64,000 nucleotides of DNA, from positions 186,001 through 250,000 of the forward strand of contig NZ_KQ948426.1 in assembly GCF_001514065.1 (NCBI RefSeq). Reading direction: 5' to 3'. This DNA is from Streptomyces antibioticus. Its GTDB lineage: Bacteria > Actinomycetota > Actinomycetes > Streptomycetales > Streptomycetaceae. Below are positions 1-7,623 of the stretch, one piece after another. The translations under genes were made by a program, and so were the position numbers. Under the pieces are notes generated by a model. That model was not told the DNA's origin, ran no database searches, and was given only the letters and a program-made list of their open reading frames with translations. Numbering within the stretch: position 1 is the stretch's first letter; each line of letters starts with the position of its first letter.

Positions 1-60
1 TCGACCACATCCGCCCGAACCCCCTCCGCCACCGCGCCCACCACCGCGCGAAAACCGGAT

Positions 61-89
61 TTCGTCTCCAGCCACCAGTGGGCTAAAGT
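61..89 (+). promoter_or_regulatory. Candidate promoter of the tRNA-Pro gene
   Basis: TTCGTC at 61-66 and TAAAGT at 84-89 are separated by 17 bases. This fits the spacing and the TAnnnT -10 element of the main Streptomyces sigma factor. The tRNA begins about 40 bases downstream. The -35 match is imperfect, so this is inference. Bases 1-60 show no gene that I can support. Confidence 0.4.
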
Positions 90-128
90 AAACGACGTCG
101 CCGCGACAAGCAGGAACAGCAGCGACAT

Positions 129-202
129 CGGGGTGTAGCGCAGCTTGGCAGCGCGCTTCGTTCGGGACGAAGAGGTCGTGGGTTCAAATCCCGCCACCCC
201 GA
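129..202 (+). tRNA. tRNA-Pro, anticodon CGG
   Basis: The 74-base sequence folds as a tRNA. The acceptor stem pairs 129-135 (CGGGGTG) with 195-201 (CACCCCG), with A202 as discriminator. The anticodon stem is CTTCG/CGAAG around the loop TTCGGGA, giving anticodon CGG, which reads the proline codon CCG. The T arm GTGGG-TTCAAAT-CCCGC is intact. The 3' CCA is not encoded, as is common in Streptomyces. A strong hairpin follows 12 bases downstream. Confidence 0.96.
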
Positions 203-214
203 CAGCCAAAACAG

Positions 215-254
215 CAGGTGAGGCACCTACCGGGTTCGGTGGGTGCCTCACCTG
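215..254 (+). terminator. Rho-independent-type terminator after tRNA-Pro
   Basis: Bases 215-232 and 237-254 form an 18-pair stem, with one G-U pair and a four-base loop, followed by TTTCTG. It directly follows the tRNA and is the obvious end of its transcript. Confidence 0.85.
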
Positions 255-337
255 TTTCTGCGTGTGCGGGGCGGGCTGCTCGAAGTCGGGAGAAACTCCG
301 GCGCGGCCGGCGGGGTCGGATCGTTAGGGTCGGCGGC

Positions 338-799
338 GTGAGCGAAGACGATCTTCTTATGGCGAACCATCGAGTCCACGTCGTACCCGTTGTCCTGGCT
401 CTGGCCAATCCGCCGTGGCAGCGGGACGTATGGCTCGACCCCTCGGTCTTCGAGAACCTCGACCATGTCTTCCACACGCTTTTCGACGACTTCTGCGATG
501 CGGACGAGCCTGAGCGATACCTCGGCATCAGTCTGAGGACGGCGGAGGAGGTTGCTCTCATGCGTAAGTTGGGTGTCGCGCTCAACGCCGCCGGAGAAGA
601 GGCCCCTGGCGGCACGGACGCGGAGTATCTCCGGGCGTCCTCCTGGACGGACGTGGTCGCCGTCGCAGGGCGCGTTGCTCAGGTCATGGTCGCCAACGAT
701 CTCGGGGAACTCGTCGCTCTGCACTACCGCGAGACAGCCACTGGTTCCGAGGACGAATCCGGATCGGGCCGCCGTAGCCTTGGGCCCGCAGGGATCTAA
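338..799 (+). CDS. Conserved hypothetical protein (153 aa)
   Basis: I do not recognise the family. The reading frame is open upstream, but the first sensible start is GTG at 338 (VSEDDLLMANHRVHVV); ATG at 359 is an alternative. The product is acidic, with a soluble alpha/beta-looking profile (VHVVPVVLALANPPW, FENLDHVFHTLFDDFCD) and a serine/glycine-rich tail (SEDESGSGRRS). There is no signal peptide, membrane segment or known catalytic motif. Its frame keeps strong G/C third positions, so it is probably real. It stands alone between the tRNA terminator and a zinc-ribbon gene 29 bases downstream, and the two could share a transcript. Confidence 0.6.
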   Translation: MSEDDLLMANHRVHVVPVVLALANPPWQRDVWLDPSVFENLDHVFHTLFDDFCDADEPERYLGISLRTAEEVALMRKLGVALNAAGEEAPGGTDAEYLRASSWTDVVAVAGRVAQVMVANDLGELVALHYRETATGSEDESGSGRRSLGPAGI

Positions 800-828
800 T
801 TGATGAGCTCGCTAAGGACGTCCATCCA

Positions 829-1137
829 ATGATCATCTTCGGCACCAAGGGATACCTCTACCAGCTCGCGATACTCACGCTGGTCTGCAGCGGCTGTGGC
901 AATCCCGCCGCGCACACCCTTCGGAAGCGCGTCACGAAGTTCACGCTGTTCTTTGTGCCGCTGTTCCCGATCTCGACCAAGTACGCGACGCAGTGCACCT
1001 TCTGCGGCACAGAGGTGAAGATCGGCAAGGAGCAGGCCGAGCAGCTCCAGGCACAGGGGGCCGGCGCTCCCGCCCCGTACGGGCAGGGGCAGGGGCAGGG
1101 GTACGGTCAGCAGCCTCAGCAGCCGTACCAGTCCTGA
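829..1137 (+). CDS. Zinc-ribbon domain protein (102 aa)
   Basis: A small protein starting MIIFGTKGYLYQL, with two CxxC pairs (CSGCG near residue 20 and CTFCG near residue 58) spaced as in a zinc ribbon. A hydrophobic stretch (FTLFFVPLFPIS) lies between them and probably sits on or in the membrane. The C-terminus is low-complexity, rich in Gln, Gly and Pro. Proteins of this form are widespread in actinobacteria and have no established function. The ATG at 829 begins the conserved MIIFG start, so the start is secure. Confidence 0.8.
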   Translation: MIIFGTKGYLYQLAILTLVCSGCGNPAAHTLRKRVTKFTLFFVPLFPISTKYATQCTFCGTEVKIGKEQAEQLQAQGAGAPAPYGQGQGQGYGQQPQQPYQS

Positions 1138-1425
1138 GCCAGTCCTCACGCCGGTCCCCAGCAAATGTCATCCACGCTGTGCAGGACAGTGCGGCGGCCG
1201 GGTATCCCCCCGAGCATCAAGTCGCCGCCAGTCAAGGGACGTTGTTGCACCTGATCGCCACCGTCCGAGGGGCGCGTTCCATTCGACGTGCGAGTCGTCG
1301 CTGTCGGGGGCGGGGTCGGGGGCGGTGATGGCACCGGCCCGGACGTCGTTGTCTCCGACGATGACACCGTCGGGCCAGCGAGGGTGCCGGCCTCCGGGGC
1401 CGCCCTCGTCATCAGTTGAAACCCG
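1138..1425. other. Gap without a recognised gene
   Basis: This 288-base stretch lies between convergent genes. On the minus strand, bases 1168-1425 form an 86-codon open frame with strong G/C third positions, in the same frame as the flavoprotein gene and directly after its stop codon. It has no early ATG or GTG. It could be chance, or a former C-terminal extension (see findings). I see no clear terminator. Confidence 0.4.
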
Positions 1426-2265
1426 TCACCGGCCGGCCCCCGAGTACGGGTCCGGATGCGTGTGCAGGGCCAAGCCCGTTGTGCCCTCCCTCTCCCTCCC
1501 CGGCAGCAGCCGCATGTCGTGGTCGTAGTCGCCGCCCGTGAGGGTGCGGAAGGGGATCGGGGGGTCCGTGAACAGGGTGTTCAGGCGGTGGGCGTATGCC
1601 TCGCGTGCGGGGGCGTAGCGGTCGGGGGGCATGCGGTCCGTGTCGTAGACCGCGAAGGGTTCCAGCGGGGTCATGCCGGTGAACCAGAACAGGCCGTGCT
1701 GGAGAGGGTGGAGGACGTCCGTGAGGCGGCCGTGGATGCCTCGGTCGGAGAAGGCCGTCTCCCTCGCGCCGAGCGTCACCGAGAGCAGGGCCCGGCGGCC
1801 GGCCAGCGCGCCGGCGGTGTCGTCGTACGGCGGCGGGACCTTCGGGCCGTACGCGAAACCGCTCGTGAAGACGCGGTCGATCCAGCCCTTCAGGATCGCC
1901 GGGGGCCCGAACCACCACATCGGGAACTGGAAGAGGATCGCGTCCGACCAGCGGATCTTCTCCTGTTCCGCGGCGATGTCCGGGGCCAGGCGGCCGGCCA
2001 GTGTGGCCTCCTCCGAGTCGCGCATCACGTGGAGGCGGCGCCGCCCCGGGGCGCCGTGGTCCGGGTAGTCGTCGGTGTCGACCGTCGGGTTCCACTTCAT
2101 CGCGTACAGGTCGGAGAGCCGGACGTCGTGGCCCGCCGTGCGCAGATGGTCGACCGCGAACTTGGTCAACGCCGCATTCAGGGAGCGAGGTTCGGGGTGG
2201 GCGCTGACGACCAGGATCTTCTTCTTCATGCCGTTGATGGGATTCATGGGGTTCATGGCGTTCAT
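1426..2265 (-). CDS. NAD(P)H-dependent quinone oxidoreductase, NQO1/flavodoxin-fold family
   Basis: A flavin-dependent NAD(P)H:quinone or NAD(P)H dehydrogenase of the flavodoxin-like fold, cytosolic. The core starts KKKILVVSAHPEPRSLNAAL (first strand and phosphate loop), then DAILFQFPMWWFGPPAILKGWIDRVF, the family signature around the flavin and dimer interface, and ends with the typical PPIPFRTLTGGDYDHDM tail. Length 279 aa. The ATG at 2265 is preceded by GGGAG 11 bases upstream; ATG at 2229 (MKKKILVV) is the start usual for the family. The intervening leader MNAMNPMNPINGM is repetitive. Divergent from an MmyB-type regulator 127 bases away, which probably controls it. The substrate cannot be told from sequence. 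Confidence 0.85.
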   Translation of the reverse strand: MNAMNPMNPINGMKKKILVVSAHPEPRSLNAALTKFAVDHLRTAGHDVRLSDLYAMKWNPTVDTDDYPDHGAPGRRRLHVMRDSEEATLAGRLAPDIAAEQEKIRWSDAILFQFPMWWFGPPAILKGWIDRVFTSGFAYGPKVPPPYDDTAGALAGRRALLSVTLGARETAFSDRGIHGRLTDVLHPLQHGLFWFTGMTPLEPFAVYDTDRMPPDRYAPAREAYAHRLNTLFTDPPIPFRTLTGGDYDHDMRLLPGREREGTTGLALHTHPDPYSGAGR

Positions 2266-2330
2266 GGCGTCACGGTCTCCCGGTGGGCGCGGGCTAGCCA
2301 GAACCCTCCTCGACCGGTGGAACACGAATC

Positions 2331-2349
2331 CTGGTATTGCGAGGACCAG
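2331..2349. promoter_or_regulatory. Candidate operator between the quinone reductase and its regulator
   Basis: CTGGT at 2331-2335 and ACCAG at 2345-2349 form a five-pair inverted repeat with a nine-base spacer, in the 127-base divergent gap. Its position suits a site for the adjacent helix-turn-helix regulator. The repeat is short, so this is only a candidate. Confidence 0.3.
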
Positions 2350-2392
2350 TCATGGGCCGGTCCAGTCCTCGGGCACGCGGATACTGGGACAC

Positions 2393-3223
2393 ATGGACGG
2401 GATCTACGACAGCCGGCGCGCCCTCGGTGGATTCCTGCGGGCCCGGCGCGGGCGGGTCGCCCCGGAGCGGGCCGGTGTGGCCGGGGGCGGTCGGCGGCGG
2501 GTGCGGGGGCTGCGACGGGAGGAGCTGGCCCAGCTCGCCGGGATCAGCGTGGACTACTACGTCCGCCTGGAACAGGGGCGGGCCACCGCGCCGTCCGCCG
2601 AGGTGCTCGACGCCCTGTCCCGTGCGCTCGGTCTCGACGCGGCGGAGCGGCGGCATCTCGACACCCTCGCCGCCGGGCGGCCCGACCCCGTGCCACGGCA
2701 GCGGATCGGGCCGGGGCTGCGGCGGGCGCTGGACGCGATGGACGGGCTGCCCGTCTTCGTCACCAACCACCGGCTCGACGTCGTCGCCTGGAACCGGCTG
2801 GGGGCCGCGCTGATGGGCGGCCTGGACGTGCCCGGGCGGCGCGACCCCAACAACGCCCGGTTCGTGCTTCTGGACCCTGCCGCGCGGGACGTCCATCCCG
2901 ACTGGGAGGACCGGGCCGCGGAGGCGGTCGGGCAGCTGCGGGTCGCTGCCGGGCGCCATCCCGACGACCCCGAACTGACCGGGCTCATTGCCGAACTCGC
3001 CGAGCACAGTGCGGAGTTCCGGCGGATCTGGGACTCCGGTGAGGTCACCATGTGCGCGGCCGGGCGCAAGCGGGTGCGGCATCCTGCCGTCGGGGTGCTG
3101 GAGTTGGACTTCGAGACGCTGCATGTGCCGGCCGGGCCCGGGGAGTCCGGGCTGGTGCTGCATGTGTTCAGTGCGGCTGAGGGTAGTCCTGAGGCCGCCG
3201 CGCTCCGCGAGTTGCTCGCCTAG
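2393..3223 (+). CDS. XRE-family regulator with MmyB-like ligand-binding domain
   Basis: A DNA-binding protein of 276 aa. Residues about 8-75 are an XRE helix-turn-helix (RRVRGLRREELAQLAGISVDYYVRLEQG, with LDALSRALGLDAAERRHL). The rest is the MmyB-like PAS-type domain common in Streptomyces (LDAMDGLPVFVTNHRLDVVAWN ... FETLHVPAGPGESGLVLHVF). This architecture usually controls a neighbouring oxidoreductase gene and binds a small hydrophobic ligand; the ligand here is unknown. The open frame extends far upstream, but ATG 2393 (MDGIYDSRRALGGFLRARR) is the family start and has GGGA just before it. The divergent quinone reductase is the likely target. Confidence 0.9.
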   Translation: MDGIYDSRRALGGFLRARRGRVAPERAGVAGGGRRRVRGLRREELAQLAGISVDYYVRLEQGRATAPSAEVLDALSRALGLDAAERRHLDTLAAGRPDPVPRQRIGPGLRRALDAMDGLPVFVTNHRLDVVAWNRLGAALMGGLDVPGRRDPNNARFVLLDPAARDVHPDWEDRAAEAVGQLRVAAGRHPDDPELTGLIAELAEHSAEFRRIWDSGEVTMCAAGRKRVRHPAVGVLELDFETLHVPAGPGESGLVLHVFSAAEGSPEAAALRELLA

Positions 3224-4003
3224 TCAGTTGTTCCAGGTCTCGTCGTACGGGTCCGCCGGCGTCGCCACCGGGCGGGCCGACGTCACCTTCAGATACGGGA
3301 TCGGGCCGTTGTTGACCGGGTCCTTGGTGCGCTCGGGCGTGTAGGTGCCGGTGGCCTCCAGCCAGGCGTCCGGTCTCAGCACCGGCGGGATCTTGCCGGT
3401 CAGGGCGATCTTCACCGGCTGGGCGTCCGCGGCACAGCAGTTCAGGGCCATACGGACCAGGTAGGGGTGGCCGGCTCCGTCCAGGGCGACGAAACCGGTG
3501 ATCTTGATCTCGCGGCCGCGCAGCTCACGGCCGTGGTCGTAGACCGCGCGGCCCGCGTAGTCCGCCACCCCGAGGCGCAGCGGGCCGGTGGCGGGGAGGT
3601 CGTCGTAGCCGTATGCCTGCTGGAGTGCCGTACCGGAGCGCATCGCGCTGTAGGAGCCGAGGGCGGGCGGGGCGACGAGGACGAGGGCGAGGAGAGGGAG
3701 GACCAGGAGCCAGGAGACGCGGGGTTCGCGGTGGTTGTGGTCCGCGTGGTCGTCTAGGTTCGCGTGGTCGACTTCGTTCGCGTGGTCATCTTGGTTCGCG
3801 TGGTCGTCTTGGTTCGCGTGGCTGGCGCTTCGGCGTTCGTACCACAGGGTCGCCAGCGCCGCCGCGATCAGGACCGCGCCGGACAGCAGGAGCAGGGGGC
3901 GCAGGCCTGCCTTGACGTAGCGCAGGTACAGGTCGGTGGAGCCCGCGTGCAGCAGGGTCGCGCCGAGCAGGAACATGACCGCCGACTGGGCGTGCCGGTT
4001 CAC
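3224..4003 (-). CDS. TIGR03943/YcgQ-like membrane protein with His-rich repeat
   Basis: A 259-aa protein of the TIGR03943 (DUF1980, YcgQ) family. Two N-terminal membrane helices (SAVMFLLGATLLHA, PLLLLSGAVLIAAALATLWY) and a third (WLLVLPLLALVLVAPPALG) precede an extracytoplasmic domain carrying the family's paired cysteines (MALNCCAADAQP) and the IPYLKVTS ending. Residues 61-91 are a hexapeptide repeat of the form D-H-A-N-x-D, rich in His and Asp, as expected of a metal-binding loop. The GTG start overlaps the stop of the upstream permease (GTGA, 4000-4003), so the two are translationally coupled. A role in metal handling is inferred from the family pairing and the repeat. Confidence 0.85.
   Translation of the reverse strand: MNRHAQSAVMFLLGATLLHAGSTDLYLRYVKAGLRPLLLLSGAVLIAAALATLWYERRSASHANQDDHANQDDHANEVDHANLDDHADHNHREPRVSWLLVLPLLALVLVAPPALGSYSAMRSGTALQQAYGYDDLPATGPLRLGVADYAGRAVYDHGRELRGREIKITGFVALDGAGHPYLVRMALNCCAADAQPVKIALTGKIPPVLRPDAWLEATGTYTPERTKDPVNNGPIPYLKVTSARPVATPADPYDETWNN
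3743..3820 (-). repeat. 18-bp tandem repeat encoding His-Asp hexapeptides
   Basis: The word CGCGTGG recurs at 3743, 3761, 3779, 3797 and 3815, an exact 18-base period. On the minus strand this encodes the D-H-A-N-x-D hexapeptides of the YcgQ-like protein. The repeat preserves the reading frame, so copy number could vary without breaking the gene. Confidence 0.9.
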
Positions 4004-5055
4004 AGCAGCACCGCCCCCGTCAGCACCGCCACCAGGACGGCGAGGGCGAAGGTGGCGGGCGCGAAGCGGAGCGCGAAGCCGCGGCCGAAGGTGCCTGCCT
4101 GCATCGCGAAGAGCTTCAGGTCGATCATCGGGCCGACCGTCAGGAACGCCAGCCGGGCCGTGAGGGAGAACTGCGACAGCGACGCCGCCACGAACGCGTC
4201 CGCCTCCGAGCAGATCGACAGCAGTACGGCGAGTACGGCGAGGGCGAGGACGGACACCACCGGGTTGCCGGCCGCCGCCCGCAGCCACTCCTGCGGTACG
4301 ACCGCCTTCAGCGTCGCCGCCGCCATCGCGCCGACGACCAGGAAACCGCCGGCGTACATCACGTCGTGCCGCACCGAACCCCAGAACGCCGCTCCCCTGC
4401 CCCGGCCCTCGTACGAGGCACGGGCCGGGGGCCGCAGCCAGTCCGCGCGGCCGAGGCGCAGCCACAGCCAGCCCATCGCGCACGCCACCAGCAGGCCCGC
4501 GACCAGGCGGCCCAGCACCATCTCCGGGTTGCGCGGGAAGGCGACGGCCGTCGCCGTCAGCACCACCGGGTTGATCGCCGGGGCGGAGAGCAGGAAGGCG
4601 AGGGCCGCGGCCGGGGTGACGCCGCGTCGGACCAGCGCGCCGGCCACCGGCACCGACGCGCACTCGCAGCCCGGCAGCACCGCCCCCGCCACGCCCGCGA
4701 CCGGCACCGCGAGCGCCGGGTTCTTCGGCAGGGCGCGGGCGAAGAAGGACGCCGGCACGAACACCGCGATCGCCGCCGACAGCAGGACGCCGAGCACGAG
4801 GAACGGCAGCGCCTGCACGGTCACCGCCACGAAGACCGTCATCCAGCTCTGCATCACCGGGCTGGCCAGCGCGCCGCGGATGGGGCCCTGGAGGAGGAGG
4901 GTCAGGAGCAGGAGCATCGTGAGCAGGAGTGGGGAGTTCAGGTGGCGGGCCTGCTCGTCGGCGTCCTTGCCCCCGCCTTTGGGCGGCCGCCGGTCGGTCT
5001 TCGGGGGTGGCGTCGGTTCCGCCGCCGCGGGCGGGGCTTCTTCGGTGATCGCCAC
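4000..5055 (-). CDS. YcgR/DUF318-family permease
   Basis: A 351-aa membrane protein of the UPF0718/YcgR (DUF318) permease family, with about eight to ten helices. It shows the family hallmark LPGCECASVPVAGALVRRG and a second conserved block (LLSICSEADAFVAASL, FLTVGPMIDLKL). The first about 40 residues are Pro/Ala-rich and cytoplasmic. The GTG at 5055 (VAITEEAPPA) is chosen because GGAGG lies ten bases before it; the frame stays open to 5202. The downstream gene overlaps it by four bases, forming the usual YcgR-YcgQ pair. The transported substrate is not established; cations or metals are suspected from the partner's His-rich loop. Confidence 0.85.
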   Translation of the reverse strand: MAITEEAPPAAAEPTPPPKTDRRPPKGGGKDADEQARHLNSPLLLTMLLLLTLLLQGPIRGALASPVMQSWMTVFVAVTVQALPFLVLGVLLSAAIAVFVPASFFARALPKNPALAVPVAGVAGAVLPGCECASVPVAGALVRRGVTPAAALAFLLSAPAINPVVLTATAVAFPRNPEMVLGRLVAGLLVACAMGWLWLRLGRADWLRPPARASYEGRGRGAAFWGSVRHDVMYAGGFLVVGAMAAATLKAVVPQEWLRAAAGNPVVSVLALAVLAVLLSICSEADAFVAASLSQFSLTARLAFLTVGPMIDLKLFAMQAGTFGRGFALRFAPATFALAVLVAVLTGAVLL

Positions 5056-5230
5056 GGGTGAGGTACCTCCGGTGGTGCGCGAGGGCGTGGGCGTCGGCGT
5101 GGGTTCCACGTGCTTTCCCTCCCCTTCAGTACGGGGGGCGGGAGGCGGGTGTTCAGCGCGGGCCGGTTCCTTCCGGTCACAACCGGTCACTTCTGGAACC
5201 ACCCGTCTCGTTGAGGCAGTCTTTTCCCTC

Positions 5231-7234
5231 GTGGCGAGCCTTCCGAATCAGAGTCCGCAGGGTCAGCAAGGTCAGCAGAGTCGGCAGGGGGACACGGCCG
5301 CGCACATGGTGGTGTGCGGGGACGACGGGCTCGCCCATCGGCTGGCCGCCGAGTTGCGGGGGGTGTACGGGGAGCAGGTCACCCTTGTCGTACCGGCGTC
5401 CGAACGGACGGTACGGCCGCCCGTGGTCGGGCGGGCCCGGGCCGCGTCGGCGGCGTTGCTCGACCGGGTGGTGAACGTCGCCGCCGGGCGGACCGGTGGA
5501 AGTGAACCCGTCGGCGGGGAACGGCTGGTGGAGGCGGCGGAGGCCACGGAAGCCGTGCTCGCCGACGCGGGTGTGGAGCGGGCCGCGGCGCTGGCGCTCG
5601 TGTATGACGACGACGAGACCAACATCCGTGCGGCGCTGACCGCCCGCCGTCTCAATCCGCGGCTGCGGCTGGTACTGCGGCTCTACAACCGGCGGTTGGG
5701 TCAGCACATCGAGGAACTGCTCGATCAGGCCGCCGCGTTGGCCTCTGGCGATGGCGATGGCGGGGGTGGGGGTGGGGGTGGTGGTGACGGTGGATTCGAT
5801 GCCTCTACGACCGTGCTGTCCGACGCCGATACCGCCGCGCCGGCGCTCGTGGCCTCCGCGGTCGCCGGGACGAGCAAGGTCGTACAGACGGACGGGTTGT
5901 TGCTGCGGGCGGTGGAGCGGCCCCCGGGGGATGTCCGTGGGGCGGGGCTCGCCACGCTGGCCTTGCTGTCCGGGACCGGCAACGGGGCCGGCAATGGGGT
6001 CGCCAATGGGGTCGGCAACGGCGTCGCCGGGGAGCAGGGGCCCGAGTTGCTGCCGGATTCCGAGGCCGTGCGGGCGTCGGGTGGGCGCGGGACCGTCGTA
6101 CTGGAGCAGGTGTCGTACGCGGGACCGCCGCTGCCCGCCGGGCGGGGCGGGGGGATCGTGCCGCCGTTCGCCTCGTTGTTCTCGCGGCGGTTGCGGTGGT
6201 CGTTGGCCGGGCTCGTGGGGTGTGTGGCCGCGCTCGCCATCGCGCTGTCGGTGGTGACCGGTGAACATCCGCTGTTCGCCACGTACGAGACGCTGCTCGA
6301 TCTCTTCGCCATCAACGATCCCGCGCTGGGGGCGCCGATCGGGCGGCAGATCCTGCAACTCCTGGCCGGGCTCGTGGGGTTGTTGCTGCTGCCGGTGCTG
6401 CTGGCCGCGGTGCTGGAGGCGCTGGGGACCTTCCGGTCCGCGTCGGCGCTGCGGAAACCTCCTCGGGGGCTGGGTGGGCATGTCGTGCTCCTCGGGCTCG
6501 GGAAGATCGGTACGCGGGTGCTCACGCGGTTGCGGGAGCTGGACATTCCTGTGGTGTGTGTCGAGGCGGGGGCCGAGGCGCGGGGGCTTGCGACGGCTCG
6601 GCGGTTGCGGGTGCCGGTGGTGCTCGGGGACGTGACGCAGGAAGGGGTGTTGGAGGCGGCGAAGATCCATCGGTCGCATGCGCTGTTGGCTGTGACCAGT
6701 TCGGATACGACGAATCTCGAGGCCGCGTTGTATGCGCGGTCGGTGCGGCCGGATCTGCGGGTGGTGTTGCGGCTGTACGACGACGACTTCGCGACGGCGG
6801 TGTACCGGACGCTGCGGGCTGCGCATCCTCGGGCGTCGACTCGGAGTCGGAGCGTTTCTCATCTGGCCGCGCCTGCGTTCGCCGGGGCGATGATGGGGCG
6901 GCAGATCCTCGGGGCGATTCCTGTGGAGCGGCGGGTGTTGCTGTTCGCGGCTCTGGAGGTGGGTGGGCATCCACAGTTGGAGGGGCGGACTGTGGGGGAG
7001 GCGTTTCGGGCGGGGGCGTGGCGGGTGCTGGCGTTGGACACGGCCGCGGGTGGGGAGGGGGCGGAGCCGGCGGTCGAAGGGGCTTACGAGGAAGGGACCG
7101 TGCCTTCGGGGTTGGTGTGGGATCTGCCGGACAACTATGTGCTGAAGGGGTCGGATCGGGTGGTGTTGGCGGCTACGCGGCGGGGGTTGGCGGAGTTGCT
7201 GGGGCGGCGGGCGCGGGACGGTGCGTTGAGCTGA
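5231..7234 (+). CDS. Two-RCK (TrkA-N) membrane protein, ion-channel-like
   Basis: A 667-aa protein with a TrkA-N/RCK nucleotide-binding domain at each end: HMVVCGDDGLAHRLAAEL near residue 25 and GHVVLLGLGKIGTRVLTRL near 420, the second with DVTQEGVLEAAKIHRSHALLAVT. Between them lie two hydrophobic segments (SLAGLVGCVAALAIALSVV and QILQLLAGLVGLLLLPVLLAAVLEAL), preceded by glycine-rich linkers. No TVGYG-type selectivity filter is present, so this is not a typical potassium channel; CASTOR/POLLUX-like or regulatory NAD-binding proteins are closer in layout. GTG 5231 gives the longest credible product; ATG 5306 (MVVCGDDGL) is an alternative. The stop codon lies in the first unit of a downstream tandem repeat. 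Confidence 0.75.
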   Translation: MASLPNQSPQGQQGQQSRQGDTAAHMVVCGDDGLAHRLAAELRGVYGEQVTLVVPASERTVRPPVVGRARAASAALLDRVVNVAAGRTGGSEPVGGERLVEAAEATEAVLADAGVERAAALALVYDDDETNIRAALTARRLNPRLRLVLRLYNRRLGQHIEELLDQAAALASGDGDGGGGGGGGGDGGFDASTTVLSDADTAAPALVASAVAGTSKVVQTDGLLLRAVERPPGDVRGAGLATLALLSGTGNGAGNGVANGVGNGVAGEQGPELLPDSEAVRASGGRGTVVLEQVSYAGPPLPAGRGGGIVPPFASLFSRRLRWSLAGLVGCVAALAIALSVVTGEHPLFATYETLLDLFAINDPALGAPIGRQILQLLAGLVGLLLLPVLLAAVLEALGTFRSASALRKPPRGLGGHVVLLGLGKIGTRVLTRLRELDIPVVCVEAGAEARGLATARRLRVPVVLGDVTQEGVLEAAKIHRSHALLAVTSSDTTNLEAALYARSVRPDLRVVLRLYDDDFATAVYRTLRAAHPRASTRSRSVSHLAAPAFAGAMMGRQILGAIPVERRVLLFAALEVGGHPQLEGRTVGEAFRAGAWRVLALDTAAGGEGAEPAVEGAYEEGTVPSGLVWDLPDNYVLKGSDRVVLAATRRGLAELLGRRARDGALS

Positions 7235-7325
7235 GGCGGCTGGGCGGGCACCCGGTGTCGGAGCTGGGGCGGCTAGGCGGGCGCCCGGTGTCGAGCTGAG
7301 GCCGCTTGCCGGGCACCCGGCGTGG
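7229..7325 (+). repeat. About 33-bp tandem repeat, three copies
   Basis: Units beginning AGCTG at 7229, 7262 and 7294 share the pattern AGCTGaGGCgGCTgGGCGGG followed by CACCCGGTGTCG. The first copy contains the last codon and stop of the two-RCK gene. Function unknown. Confidence 0.85.
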
Positions 7326-7344
7326 GGGCTGGGCGGGGGTGGGT

Positions 7345-7421
7345 TTCCGCTCGCCCGCGCTGGCGGGGTGCCGCTGCGCCCACCCGTGCCGCCCCAGCGG
7401 CACGACTGCCCGCAGCTACGG
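7345..7421 (+). repeat. Dispersed intergenic repeat, copy A
   Basis: About 77 bases align with 53284-53361 on the same strand, with an identical core TGCGCCCACCCGTGCCGC at 7375-7392 (the other copy's core is at 53315-53332). The arm CCAGCGGCaCGAcTGCCCGC also matches closely. I recall similar sequences between genes of many Streptomyces genomes, but no search was run. Confidence 0.75.
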
Positions 7422-7505
7422 CAGGGATGGGGGTGCACGACTGCGCGCAGCGGCGGCAGGGATGTGGGTGCACGACCGCCCGCAGCTACTGCAGGGATGG
7501 GGCGT
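7401..7505 (+). repeat. 35-bp tandem repeat, three copies
   Basis: CACGACTGCC-type units start at 7401, 7436 and 7471, an exact 35-base period, each with a GCAGGGATG-GGGTG ending. A further partial unit starts at 7536. It directly extends the end of the dispersed repeat. Confidence 0.85.
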
Positions 7506-7623
7506 TGCCGCTTGGGTGGGCGCCGACCCAGGCAGCACGGCTGCCCGCAGCGGCGGGCGCTGCTCGGGTGGGGCGCCGGCCCCACGGCGCGGCCGTTGGG
7601 TGGGGCGGCGCCCCCGTCTGTGG

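Larger units (their letters stand above)
7235..7623. other. Repeat-rich intergenic region between convergent genes
   Basis: These 389 bases hold no credible gene. They contain the end of the 33-bp tandem array, a dispersed repeat shared with 53284-53361, and a 35-bp tandem array. The region separates two convergent genes and may serve for transcription termination or as an insertion-tolerant gap. Small frames in it lack ribosome-binding sites and recognisable products. Confidence 0.8.

Noticed and set aside
129-202. tRNA-Pro as an attachment site of an integrated element
   Set aside because: No integrase, excisionase or repeated tRNA 3' end is visible in the window; only ordinary chromosomal genes follow.
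3764-5230. Long plus-strand extension upstream of the two-RCK protein
   Set aside because: It is antisense to the YcgR/YcgQ-like pair; the conserved protein starts at 5231 or 5306.
7401-7505. CRISPR array
   Set aside because: Period is 35 bases with no unique spacers between copies, and there are no cas genes.
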